A DNA stretch of 64,000 nt. Source: G963701675 sp963701675. Its GTDB lineage: Bacteria > Planctomycetota > Planctomycetia > Gemmatales > Gemmataceae. Within the stretch, counting starts at the first letter, position 1. Every line of letters starts with the position of its first letter. The notes beneath the pieces are model-generated. The model was given only the letters and a program-made list of their open reading frames with translations. It was not told where the DNA came from and searched no databases. Of this stretch, positions 24,425 through 33,563 are shown piece after piece. The stretch lies in contig OY969623.1 in NCBI GenBank assembly GCA_963701675.1, positions 1,116,001 to 1,180,000 on the forward strand. The letters run 5' to 3'. The position numbers and the translations under genes were made by a program.

Positions 24425-26332
24425 ATGGAAGGTCAGCCGAATACCGAAGGTGTGCAAGCCCCGCGAGGCAGCCGGCTCTGGATAGCCGTCCTTGGATGCC
24501 TTATCGCGTGGCAGGGTTGGTTGACTTTGTCCATGTTCGACGATGGCGACCCGGTTCGAGCGCTTCTCGACGAACGTCCCATCGTTTCGGGCTCTCACCC
24601 GCTACACCTGTATTTTGGCTGGCTCGGAGCGTCTTCGCTGCGTTCGACGGGCAATCCGTATTGCTATGATCCTGCATTTCAGGCCGGCTTCCCCAAGACA
24701 CCCGTATTCGACAGTGGCAGCCGTCCGGCCGAGTTGTTTCTGACCTTAGCGGGAGGCGGCTACAGCCCAGCCGCGTACAAGATCGGCCTGGCGTTTTGTT
24801 GCCTGCTTGTTCCCGTGCTGTTGGCCGTTGCCACGCGCGGAATCGGACTCGGTTGGGGCTCGACGTGCTTCGCCGTGTCGCTCGGTATGGTCGTGTGGTG
24901 GGGTGACCCGTGTCGAAACGCACTCATAGACGGCGATGTGGATTTGTTGATGGGCGGACTCTGCGCGGCGGCGTTCGTCGGACTTCTGTTGGCTTTTGAC
25001 CGCGCGGCAGGGCTCAGCGTCTGGCTGGGGTTAGTGGTATTCGCAACGCTTGGCTGGTTGGCCCATCCATTCCTGATGTTGTTACTGTTGCCGTTGTTGA
25101 TGGTCTACTATCTGAGCGTCGGGCCACGGCATCGATTGGGTTGGCACGTTTCGCTGTTTACGGTGCTCGCCATAGCTCCGTTGCTGAACTCCATTTGGCT
25201 CTTGACGTGGATTCAGTCGTGGTGGCTTCGGCTTCCCGTGCAGTTTGACGGGTCGTTGGCGCATCGAACGTGGCGAACTTTCTGGTCGGCAGATTGCTGG
25301 GGTGCGCCATTCGATCGAGCGCTGGCCGCCGCTCTCTTCATTGGAGCGACGGCAGGCGTCGTAATTCTCAATCAAACGAAACGTCGACCGACGGCCCGGT
25401 TGCTCGGCCTCGGTCTGGGCCTGTGTTCGTTGTTGACCTTGGCCGGGATGGCGTGGTCGTCCATCGGCCGGTTTGGAACTTCCCAACTCGTGATCCCCGC
25501 CCGGTGGTTTGCTATTCCCGCGGCCGCCTTTGCCATAACGCATACGGCCAACCTGCTTGGCCAGATTACAGGCAGCCGTGTGCGTGGCATTGCCGTAACG
25601 GCGTGTGCGCTTACGGCGCTGGTTGTGGTCGGGTTTCCTCTCACTCACCCGCGAATGGGACGCCTGGTGCGCGCGCTTCCACTTGAAATCGGATTGGGTC
25701 CGGAACGAAGCACCCTTGTCGAGTCGCTGCGTACTCAAACGACGCCGGACGCGCGAATTCTCTGGGAAGAACGAACGGGGCCGCGGGGCGCGTCGCGCTG
25801 GTCCGCATTGTTGCCCGTCTTGACGGACCGAGCGTTGATTGGCGGACTAGGTCCCGACGTGTGCATCGAACACGGCTACGCCGCACTTTCCGGTCAGAAA
25901 CTCTCCGGCAAGACGATTACCGATTGGAGTGACAGCGAACTGGAGCAATTCGTTCGACGTTACAACATCGGCTGGGCCGTTTGTTGGTCGCCGACTTCCA
26001 TAAGCCGGCTGAAAGCGTGGAAGGACGCGGAGGTCGTGGCCGAACTGTCGGACCACGGTTCCGGCGTGCTTTTCAGCCTCAAGCCGCGCTCGTTTGTCTT
26101 GAAAGGCAAGGCCCAGTGGGTCCGGGCCGACAGCCGCCACATCACACTGGTTGACGTCGTGCCGGAAGACGGCCAGGTGGTAGTGAGCCTTCACTACCAA
26201 ACCGGACTACAGGTCTCGCCGCCGCGGGTCCAAATCGAGCGCGAGCCCGATCCACATGATCCGATTCCGCTGGTGCGTCTCCGGGTCCCGGCGCCCGTGT
26301 CGCACCTCACGTTGACGTGGCAAGCACCGTAG
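24425..26332 (+). CDS. Polytopic membrane protein, glycosyltransferase-like
   Basis: 635 residues from the ATG at 24425 (a TTG at 24386 would add 13 residues; neither has a clear Shine-Dalgarno). About ten TM segments lie in residues 15-420, followed by a soluble C-terminal region of about 200 residues. The plan resembles GT-C-type membrane glycosyltransferases (PMT/ArnT-like). I do not see a convincing catalytic Asp-Asp or Asp-Glu pair in the first loop beyond FDDGD near residue 40, so the assignment is tentative. The following aminotransferase gene starts 35 bp downstream. Confidence 0.8.
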   Translation: MEGQPNTEGVQAPRGSRLWIAVLGCLIAWQGWLTLSMFDDGDPVRALLDERPIVSGSHPLHLYFGWLGASSLRSTGNPYCYDPAFQAGFPKTPVFDSGSRPAELFLTLAGGGYSPAAYKIGLAFCCLLVPVLLAVATRGIGLGWGSTCFAVSLGMVVWWGDPCRNALIDGDVDLLMGGLCAAAFVGLLLAFDRAAGLSVWLGLVVFATLGWLAHPFLMLLLLPLLMVYYLSVGPRHRLGWHVSLFTVLAIAPLLNSIWLLTWIQSWWLRLPVQFDGSLAHRTWRTFWSADCWGAPFDRALAAALFIGATAGVVILNQTKRRPTARLLGLGLGLCSLLTLAGMAWSSIGRFGTSQLVIPARWFAIPAAAFAITHTANLLGQITGSRVRGIAVTACALTALVVVGFPLTHPRMGRLVRALPLEIGLGPERSTLVESLRTQTTPDARILWEERTGPRGASRWSALLPVLTDRALIGGLGPDVCIEHGYAALSGQKLSGKTITDWSDSELEQFVRRYNIGWAVCWSPTSISRLKAWKDAEVVAELSDHGSGVLFSLKPRSFVLKGKAQWVRADSRHITLVDVVPEDGQVVVSLHYQTGLQVSPPRVQIEREPDPHDPIPLVRLRVPAPVSHLTLTWQAP

Positions 26333-26367
26333 TCAACGCTTGCGGTTTAGCGTCATAGAATCCCCGT

Positions 26368-27501
26368 ATGAACTGGACGGACCTGCGTTCGGAAATGCCG
26401 GTCGTAAGCCGTTGGGCATACCTCGACCACGCGGCGGTCGCTCCGCTCTCCCGACCCGCTCAGCAAGCGATGCACGACTGGACGGCCGACGTCGTTGCCA
26501 ACGGCGAAATCAACGAGCCACGCTGGAACGAACGTGTCGAAGCGATCCGGTCCATGGCCGGCCAACTCATTGCTTCCGACCCGGACGACATAGCGTTCAT
26601 CAAGAACACGAGCGAAGGCATCGGCATCGTGGCCGAGGGTTTTCCGTGGCAAGCCGGCGATAACGTCGTGACCGCCGCGGAGGAATACCCGGCCAATATC
26701 TATCCGTGGATGAACCTGGCCCGTCGAGGCGTGGAACTTCGGCGAGTTCCAAGCCGCGGCTCCCGCATCGAAATCGATGACATCCGCGCCGCCATGGACA
26801 GTTTCACTCGGCTTGTCACGCTCAGCATGGTTGAATTCTCCAGCGGATTCCGCAACGATCTCGACCAATTGGGTAACCTGTGCCGGGAACGCGGCGTCTA
26901 TTTCTTTGTCGACGCGATCCAGGGTCTGGGCGTGATTCCCCTGAGCGTGCGGAAGTCACCGATCGATTTTCTAGCGGCGGACGGACATAAATGGCTCCTG
27001 GGACCGCAAGGCGCTGGCATACTCTATGTGCGCAAGGAGCTTGTGGATTTCTTGCACCCCGTAGGCATCGGCTGGAACAGTGTCGTCGGCGCGCGTGATT
27101 TCTCGCGGATTGACTTCCGACTCAAGCCAAATGCGGGGCGGTGGGAGAGCGGCACGTTGAACGTAGCCGACATTACCGCACTCGGCGCCAGTTTGGAACT
27201 CTTGCTGAAGATGGGAATAGAGAACGTGTGCGGCCGTGTCTTCGAACTAACCGACGGATTTTGCGAGCGCGCGGCGTCAACGGGATTCGACGTCTTCAGC
27301 AGTCGAACGCCGGAAGACAAATCGGGCATCGTCTCATTGAATCTGCCTAATGTGAATCCACGGGCGGCCGTCCATCGATGCCGTGAGGTCGGCATCGTCG
27401 TCAACCATCGCGCCGGGCGGCTTCGAGTCAGCCCGCATTGCTACAATACGCATGACGAACTGGATCATTTAATTGGCGTACTGGTCGGCCTGAAAAACTA
27501 A
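26368..27501 (+). CDS. Class V aminotransferase (cysteine desulfurase-like)
   Basis: 377-residue PLP enzyme of fold type I. The Schiff-base lysine is K208 in LAADGHKWLLGPQG. VDAIQGLGVIPL precedes it, and YLDHAAVAPLSRPAQQAM forms the N-terminal substrate region. The protein resembles SufS/CsdA and isopenicillin-epimerase-like enzymes. It lacks an obvious mobile catalytic Cys loop of SufS type, so desulfurase activity should not be assumed. Lies between a membrane protein and coaD on the plus strand, with a 21-bp gap to coaD. Confidence 0.9.
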   Translation: MNWTDLRSEMPVVSRWAYLDHAAVAPLSRPAQQAMHDWTADVVANGEINEPRWNERVEAIRSMAGQLIASDPDDIAFIKNTSEGIGIVAEGFPWQAGDNVVTAAEEYPANIYPWMNLARRGVELRRVPSRGSRIEIDDIRAAMDSFTRLVTLSMVEFSSGFRNDLDQLGNLCRERGVYFFVDAIQGLGVIPLSVRKSPIDFLAADGHKWLLGPQGAGILYVRKELVDFLHPVGIGWNSVVGARDFSRIDFRLKPNAGRWESGTLNVADITALGASLELLLKMGIENVCGRVFELTDGFCERAASTGFDVFSSRTPEDKSGIVSLNLPNVNPRAAVHRCREVGIVVNHRAGRLRVSPHCYNTHDELDHLIGVLVGLKN

Positions 27502-27522
27502 TCCACTCTGTCGAGAAACCGC

Positions 27523-28029
27523 ATGGCCTCGTCACTTACTCCCCGCATCGCCGTCTACTCGGGTGTGTTCGATCCGGTTCACCTGGGACATCTGGACATT
27601 ATCGAACGCGGCAGCCGACTGTTTGATCGGCTGGTCGTCGGCGTCGGGACAAACCCGGACAAGACGTCGCTCTTTTCCATGGAGGAGCGCGTCGAACTCC
27701 TTGGGCGTGTCGTGAGCCGATTTACCAATGTCGAGGTGCTGCCGTTTTCCGGACTCGCGGTTCGCTTCGTCAAACAGGTGGGCGCCCGCATCATGCTCCG
27801 TGGCTTGCGCACGCTAAGCGACATGGAATACGAATTTACCATGTCGCTCACCAACCACTCGCTCGACATGGAAATCGAGACCGTGTTCTTGCTCGCCAAG
27901 GACGGCTTTTCCCACGTCAGCAGCACCTTGATCCGTCAGATCGGTGCATTCCAAGGGGATTTGGGTAAGTTCGTCCCGCCGGAAGTGCGCGACGCGCTTC
28001 GTAAGCGATCCCAGGAATTGCAAGAATAG
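27523..28029 (+). CDS. coaD: Phosphopantetheine adenylyltransferase
   Basis: 168 residues, the usual length for CoaD. The nucleotidyltransferase motif GVFDPVHLGHLDII (T/HxGH class) is at residues 14-27, and the late SSTLIRQI motif provides the second phosphate contact. RGLRTLSDMEYEF is typical. The enzyme makes dephospho-CoA from 4'-phosphopantetheine and ATP, the penultimate step of CoA synthesis. ATG at 27523; probably co-transcribed with the aminotransferase. Confidence 0.97.
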   Translation: MASSLTPRIAVYSGVFDPVHLGHLDIIERGSRLFDRLVVGVGTNPDKTSLFSMEERVELLGRVVSRFTNVEVLPFSGLAVRFVKQVGARIMLRGLRTLSDMEYEFTMSLTNHSLDMEIETVFLLAKDGFSHVSSTLIRQIGAFQGDLGKFVPPEVRDALRKRSQELQE

Positions 28030-28185
28030 ACTGGACAAGATGTGCCGCGCATGAGGCGCGCGCGGAATGCAACAGCCGCGCCATAGCCTCACCGCATGCG
28101 ACGGCGTTGACTTCGGATTCGTTCCATGCCATCCTGAATTAGCGGTTAGTCTGTGCGCCGGTTGGACACTTCCAAGGTAAGGCCC

Positions 28186-28848
28186 ATGATCACACGTTTG
28201 AGTTTGTTGACACCGGTCGCCGCATTCTTCACTTTCTTGCAGGCGGCAGCGAATCCACCGGCCGACACGGTGCCCGGACCGTTCCAAGTTTACATGGCCA
28301 CCGGTCCTCGTGCCGGCATGTTTCATGCTCCCATCTGCGAGTATGACCTCAATCCCGGCGTATTGATTTTCTTGAAGGACGGCGCCGAATTCGACAAGGG
28401 TGTGATCGACTTATTGAAGAAGTTGGAAGCGTTGATCCCCAAGTATCCACAAGCGAAAGTCGGTGCTTCATTGATCGTCCTGGGTGACGGGGGCTACCGC
28501 AAGGCACTTGAAACCCCCCTGGAAGAGAAGAAAGCTACGGAACTCGGGCTAACGGTGGCCACGTTGGCGAAGGAAGGCAAGGACGCTCGCTTGGATGATC
28601 TTGCCAAGAAGGAGAATCTGAACCTCGTCACTCTGGGATTTGCGGACCCCAGCCAACTGGCGAAGTACGGGCTCGACCCCGCCGCCGATGTCAACGTTCT
28701 ATTTATTAACCGGCAGCAGACTGTCTCTAAGAACGCGTACCCGAAAGGCGCACTTACCGACGCCGCCGTCGCCAAGCTGCTCGAGCAAGTAGAAGCCACC
28801 GCGGTGGAAGTCACCAAGGCAGCGGCCCGTCGCAAATGGACGCCGTAG
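28186..28848 (+). CDS. Secreted protein with thioredoxin-like fold
   Basis: 220 residues with a signal peptide (1-22, cleaved near QAAANPP). The mature part has the alternation of a thioredoxin-like domain (GVLIFLKDGAEFDKGVIDLLKKLEALIPKYP, then LNLVTLGFADPSQLAKYGLDPAADVNVLFI) but no CxxC, so redox activity is not expected. I know it only as a planctomycete secreted family without function. ATG at 28186 after AAGGTAAGG. It converges on the next gene with an 8-bp gap. Confidence 0.82.
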   Translation: MITRLSLLTPVAAFFTFLQAAANPPADTVPGPFQVYMATGPRAGMFHAPICEYDLNPGVLIFLKDGAEFDKGVIDLLKKLEALIPKYPQAKVGASLIVLGDGGYRKALETPLEEKKATELGLTVATLAKEGKDARLDDLAKKENLNLVTLGFADPSQLAKYGLDPAADVNVLFINRQQTVSKNAYPKGALTDAAVAKLLEQVEATAVEVTKAAARRKWTP

Positions 28849-28856
28849 CCAAGGCG

Positions 28857-29438
28857 TTAGCCGCCGTCACGGAAAACGCCGTGACAATTCTTGCAGGTGC
28901 TGTCTAGTTTGATCGCGGCCTCCATGACTTTCTTGGCGTTGCCGCCTTTGATTTCCTTACCAAGCGCTACCCCGGTTTTGCTCATTTCTTCGCACCATAG
29001 CTTCCACTTGGCCGGATCCATCTCACCCTTCTTGTCTTTCGGCGCCTTATGCACGACGGTTTCGCCGATTGCCGCGGCGATGTAGGCCATTCGCTCAATG
29101 GCCGGGCCTTCGGACTTTAGCTGCTCGGCCGACATCGGTCGTTTGAGTATACTCAACAACTTGGCTTCGATGCCGTCGGGCTTGATCGCGTTCGCCGTCG
29201 GCCCAACACCTTCTCCCTTGCTCGATCGAAGCGAAAACATGTGCATGATGTCTTCCATCTCCGCCTTTTCAGCGAGCGCTTTGCCCATCGATTGGGCAGT
29301 CTTCATGTCGCCTTTTTCAAGTGCCTCCGCGATCTTGCGTATCTCGGCTTGAGGCCCGTCGGGCGGCTCGGCGAATGACAGTGTCGCCATTGCCAAGACC
29401 ATTCCGCTCACCGCAAGTAGACGTGCTTCAATTCTCAT
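28857..29438 (-). CDS. Cytochrome c'-like secreted protein
   Basis: 193 residues, ATG at 29438 with AAGGAG 7 bases upstream. It has a signal peptide (1-23). The mature part is helical and ends with the heme-binding motif CKNCH near the C-terminus, the position seen in class II cytochromes c (cytochrome c'/c556). The family's four-helix bundle is consistent with the long charged helices. It would bind one covalent heme in the periplasm. Confidence 0.85.
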   Translation of the reverse strand: MRIEARLLAVSGMVLAMATLSFAEPPDGPQAEIRKIAEALEKGDMKTAQSMGKALAEKAEMEDIMHMFSLRSSKGEGVGPTANAIKPDGIEAKLLSILKRPMSAEQLKSEGPAIERMAYIAAAIGETVVHKAPKDKKGEMDPAKWKLWCEEMSKTGVALGKEIKGGNAKKVMEAAIKLDSTCKNCHGVFRDGG

Positions 29439-30088
29439 GTCGAGCTCCTTAATGGCGTATTTCAAAAGCCGTATCCCGGCACGGCAACCGATTCTCGCCG
29501 CCGCTCCGAAATAATGATAAGGCGAGGTCGCCCTTCGTCAATGACTTGGCGATTCGATATCCACGAACGGCAAAATCTGCCTGTTTCACCAGGTTCCTCC
29601 AGCCTTTGTGCGTCCCAAATTCGTCGATTCTCGTCTGGACAAGACGCCGCCGATTACGTATGAGCCGCCTCTCAATCGTTAGTAATCAATCGCTTGCCGG
29701 TGGGCGTTGACCAATTGCGGTCGGCGTGATGTAGGAAATGTGCGGCTTGTGTCGCCCGCCAAGCGGACGATTTTTGTTAAGGGTTGATGAAGTTGACAGT
29801 CGATAAAGGAAGTCAAGCGGCATCGGGTGAGGACAACGAGTGGTAGGGCAGACATTCCTGTCTGCCTGTGTCACCAAGTGCCGCCACGTCGGATACATGG
29901 TCGTCGATTCCAGAGGTAAAGGCGTTGCCGGTTCACGCGATGGTCGGGGGATGAAAGCGCGTAAACCGCCTGTGTTTTGTCGCGTCGGGGTCTGAATGGT
30001 GCGACACGCCGATTGATCGACGGCCGGGTGCGGTAGGGAGACCGGAGGGGCTTGCGGCGCTGCCCGCCCCTCTGCGGGGGAGGATCCC
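29439..30088. other. Intergenic region upstream of the sigma-28-type gene
   Basis: 650 bp between divergent genes with no supported gene. It contains one short hairpin repeat (29847-29866). The stretch from 29995 onward (GC-rich, ending GGGGGAGGATCCC) is the leader of the sigma factor gene. Confidence 0.5.
29847..29866. repeat. Hairpin GGCAGACATTCCTGTCTGCC
   Basis: Two 8-bp arms with a TTCC loop, preceded by GGTAG. I recognise the form as a common intergenic hairpin in planctomycete and related genomes. Only one copy lies in this window. Confidence 0.75.
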
Positions 30089-30865
<777 letters not shown>

Positions 30866-30869
30866 CACC

Positions 30870-30885
30870 AAGCCGCTTGCGGCTT
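30870..30885. repeat. Hairpin AAGCCGCTTGCGGCTT between convergent sigma genes
   Basis: Seven-base arms AAGCCGC/GCGGCTT lie 4 bp after the stop of the FliA-like gene and 6 bp before the stop of the ECF gene. It is followed on the plus strand by CGTGCTTT. A weak bidirectional terminator or short palindromic repeat is likely. Confidence 0.7.
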
Positions 30886-30891
30886 CGTGCT

Positions 30892-31479
30892 TTAGTAGCA
30901 CTCGGGTGGAATATCCAGCTCGCTGAAGCGCTGTCGAATTCGATAAAGCATCACGCGAACATAGTTCGGATCAACCCCCATCGCCTCGGCTGCCTCCGTC
31001 GTGCTGTAGTTTTGCAATCGTAGTTCCAACAAGCGGCGCTCCGTGTCGTTGAGTTGCTTGAGGACGTATTTCACCAGGTCCTGTGTCTCGGCCTCATGGG
31101 CAGGATCATCGCTGGGACGGTTTAGACCGACGATGGTTTCTTCGAGGTTGATGTCCGCCGTATGCGCGGGACGGGATGCTTTCGGCCGACGCCAGTGCCA
31201 CGCCGCCTTTCGCTCAACCATCAGAACCGCGAGTCTGACGAGCTGCTCCGGACACGAGAAATCCAGCCGGTCGTTTGCCAGTCCGGAAAGCAGACTCCGG
31301 TGAACGGACTGTACGAGGTCCATCGAATCCAGAAACGGACGAAGTGCCGGGCCGAGGGCGACGTGGGCGGCCCGTCGAATTTCGGATTCATATTGCTGCA
31401 CGAGGCTGGCGAGGGCGCCGGCATCGCCATTCTTCGCTCGCGCCACCATTGCCGTGAATTCGTTCAGTTCGTCTGCCAT
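30892..31479 (-). CDS. ECF-type RNA polymerase sigma factor
   Basis: 195 residues. The sigma-70 region 2 part is LVQQYESEIRRAAHVALGPALRPFLDSMDLVQSVHRSLL with the SMD.VQ motif. Region 4 is LNDTERRLLELRLQNYSTTEAAEAMGVDPNYVRVMLYRIRQRF. No anti-sigma gene adjoins it. Planctomycetes have several ECF groups of this kind that are thought to be controlled through kinases or C-terminal extensions; this one has no extension. ATG at 31479. Opposite strand to its two sigma neighbours. Confidence 0.92.
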   Translation of the reverse strand: MADELNEFTAMVARAKNGDAGALASLVQQYESEIRRAAHVALGPALRPFLDSMDLVQSVHRSLLSGLANDRLDFSCPEQLVRLAVLMVERKAAWHWRRPKASRPAHTADINLEETIVGLNRPSDDPAHEAETQDLVKYVLKQLNDTERRLLELRLQNYSTTEAAEAMGVDPNYVRVMLYRIRQRFSELDIPPECY

Positions 31480-31908
31480 TCGGGCTCGAGGTGCGAAACT
31501 GGGTGAGAAACCGAATCTCCTAACTCTAACTTCCTAGCCACGATCTCACAAGGGTGCGGGTGGGCGGAATTGCGAAGATTTTTTGTAATGAAACGACCGT
31601 CTCGCGCAATAGTTCTTGTAACCGCAGCAACGCGTTGACGGATACAAGAGGCGGCGACCACGGCCCCGCGGCGCCGCCATTCCCGCCCCGGGCGAGCGCC
31701 CACGCCCGTGGCGGGTTGACTGCGACGGGTCACATGTCTGGAGCCTGCACCCGGAGCTCCAGTCTCAAATCTCCAAGCGCCGGCCGGAGTTTAGTAACTA
31801 GCTCGCGCGAAACCGGGAGTGTAAACAAATCCTAGCAATCCCCTTCCGAAACGCTTAGAATTGCAGTCTCTCCTTTCCCGTTCGGTCCTCAAGGATATCC
31901 AAAAGCCC
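31480..31908. other. Intergenic region with a sigma-gene remnant
   Basis: 429 bp between divergent ECF genes. Apart from the 45-bp remnant at 31757-31801 no coding signal is convincing. The segment 31640-31730 is GC-rich and contains several short self-complementary stretches. Confidence 0.5.
31757..31801 (+). pseudogene. 3'-end remnant of a FliA/WhiG-type sigma gene
   Basis: Read in frame, the 45 bases encode LQSQISKRRPEFSN plus a stop. That is the C-terminus of the sigma factor at 30089-30865 (LQSQLSKRRPEFSN) with one conservative change. At least four codons differ by synonymous third-base changes or stop-codon choice (GAG, TTT, AGT, TAG here versus GAA, TTC, AGC, TAA). Upstream sequence is not sigma-like. 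A second, diverged copy of the gene has probably been lost, leaving this end. Confidence 0.75.
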
Positions 31909-32517
31909 ATGTCACCCGATGGGTCGGTCACGCGCTGGATCGGTCCCCTCAAGATGGGCGACCCCGCCGCCGTCCAACAACTTTGGGAGCGTTATTTCCG
32001 CCGCCTCGTGGGACTGGCGCGCAAGAAGCTGCAAGGCGACGCACGGCTTGTCGCCGACAAGGAAGATGTTGCCCTCAGCGCCTTTGACAGCTTCTGTCGA
32101 CACTCCGAAGAGGGCCGGTTTCCGGGTTTACAGGATCGTGATGATCTGTGGCGCCTCCTGGTGACTATCACGGTTCGCAAAGCCGTTGACCGGGTACGGA
32201 CCGAGCGCCGCCGGAAACGCGGTGGGGGCGCTGTCCTCGATGAGGCGGCTCTTGCCATTGCGGGAGACTCTTCCGATGTCGGCCTGGAACAGATAGTCGG
32301 CCGGGAACCGACGCCGGCGTTCGCGGCGCAAGTGGCCGAAGAATACCGCCGACTTCTTGAGGCGTTACGCGACGACACGATGCGAAACATCGCGGTGTGG
32401 AAGATGGAAGGCGACACCACGAAAGAGGTCGCCGCCAAGTTGGGCTGCGCCCCCATCACCGTGGAACGCAAGCTGCGGCGAATCCGGGAAATATGGGCTT
32501 CGGAGGTCGCCGAGTAA
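31909..32517 (+). CDS. ECF-type sigma factor upstream of a Ser/Thr kinase
   Basis: 202 residues from the ATG at 31909. Region 2 contains LWERYFRRLVGLARKKL and DKEDVALSAFDSFCRHSEEGRFPGLQDRDDLWRLLVTITVRKAVD. Region 4 ends with DDTMRNIAVWKMEGDTTKEVAAKLGCAPITVERKLRRIREIW. This is the planctomycete ECF type usually found next to serine/threonine kinases. The kinase gene begins 128 bp downstream on the same strand, so the kinase may control this sigma factor. A TTG upstream (31861) would add 16 residues. Confidence 0.92.
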   Translation: MSPDGSVTRWIGPLKMGDPAAVQQLWERYFRRLVGLARKKLQGDARLVADKEDVALSAFDSFCRHSEEGRFPGLQDRDDLWRLLVTITVRKAVDRVRTERRRKRGGGAVLDEAALAIAGDSSDVGLEQIVGREPTPAFAAQVAEEYRRLLEALRDDTMRNIAVWKMEGDTTKEVAAKLGCAPITVERKLRRIREIWASEVAE

Positions 32518-32645
32518 GCGTGCTGTGTTTGGGTCACCAGAAATCACTTCATTCGAAATGATGGGTTTCCGACGCGTTCGGCGATTACCCCAAAAGCGGG
32601 CGAGTGGATCGGAATCGTGGCACGCGCAAGGGAGCGAGTAGCCTA

Positions 32646-33563
32646 ATGAGAGAAGCGCGGTTCTGTGACTTCTTGAAGCTGCTGCCGGGCGTGTCGGAGC
32701 GGATCGACCAGGTCTGCGACCGCTTCGAGAGCGCTTGGCAGAACGGCCGGCGGCCGTTACTGGAAAGTCACCTCGCGGACACGCCGGAACCGGAGCGAAC
32801 CGCGCTCGCGCGCGAGTTAATTCAATTGGAAGTCCACTACCGCCGCCAGGCAGGCGAAGACCCCAAGCCGAGCGACTATCAAGACCTTTTCCCAGACACG
32901 ATGCCGACCTGGATTGCGGAGGTGGTCGCCCCCGAGCTCGATGCGGACTCCGTGCTGGAATCGTCCGTGATAACCCCGCCGCCCGTGGGCCCGAGTGCAC
33001 CCGCGGCGTCTGTCGTTGACGGTATTCAAGTGCCGGGTTACGAGGTGTTGGGAGAGGTCGGCCGGGGCGGAATGGGAGTGGTGTACAAGGCGCGGCATTT
33101 AGCCCTAAATCGTGTTGTGGCGCTGAAGATGATCCGGGCACAGGCCCAAGCCGGTCCAGGACGGTTGGCCCGGTTTCGCGCGGAGGCCGAAGCCGCGGCG
33201 CGGCTACAACATCCGCATATCGTTCAAATCCACGAGATCGGCGAACACGACGGGAATACTTACTTGGCGCTGGAGTTCGTTGAAGGCGGCAACCTGGCCG
33301 AACGAATCCCCGCGACGCCGCCATCGTGCCGCGAAGCCGCGCAAATCGTGGAGACCTTGGCCGAAGCGATGCAACATGCGCACCGGCGGGGCGTCGTCCA
33401 CCGTGATCTCAAGCCGGCCAACGTACTGCTCACGGAAAACGCCGCCCTCAAGATCGCTGATTTCGGATTGGCCAAGCTCATGGAAGGAGGCGCCTTTGCC
33501 AGACGCAGACGGGTGACCTCTTGGGAACGCCCTGCTACATGGCGCCGGAACAGACGGGCCTGA
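32646..33563 (+). CDS. Ser/Thr protein kinase, N-terminal part of a frameshifted gene
   Basis: 305 residues in this frame from the ATG at 32646. A helical N-terminal region precedes the kinase domain, which starts near residue 127. It shows the glycine loop GEVGRGGMGVVYKA, the lysine in VVALKM, the catalytic loop HRDLKPANVLL and the metal motif DFGLAKLMEGG. After GGAFA (about 33500) the frame degenerates into RRRRVTSWERP. The other frame at that point reads QTQTGDLLGTPCYMAPEQ, the expected activation segment, so one base is missing near 33495-33502. Pairs with the upstream ECF gene. Confidence 0.9.
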   Translation: MREARFCDFLKLLPGVSERIDQVCDRFESAWQNGRRPLLESHLADTPEPERTALARELIQLEVHYRRQAGEDPKPSDYQDLFPDTMPTWIAEVVAPELDADSVLESSVITPPPVGPSAPAASVVDGIQVPGYEVLGEVGRGGMGVVYKARHLALNRVVALKMIRAQAQAGPGRLARFRAEAEAAARLQHPHIVQIHEIGEHDGNTYLALEFVEGGNLAERIPATPPSCREAAQIVETLAEAMQHAHRRGVVHRDLKPANVLLTENAALKIADFGLAKLMEGGAFARRRRVTSWERPATWRRNRRA

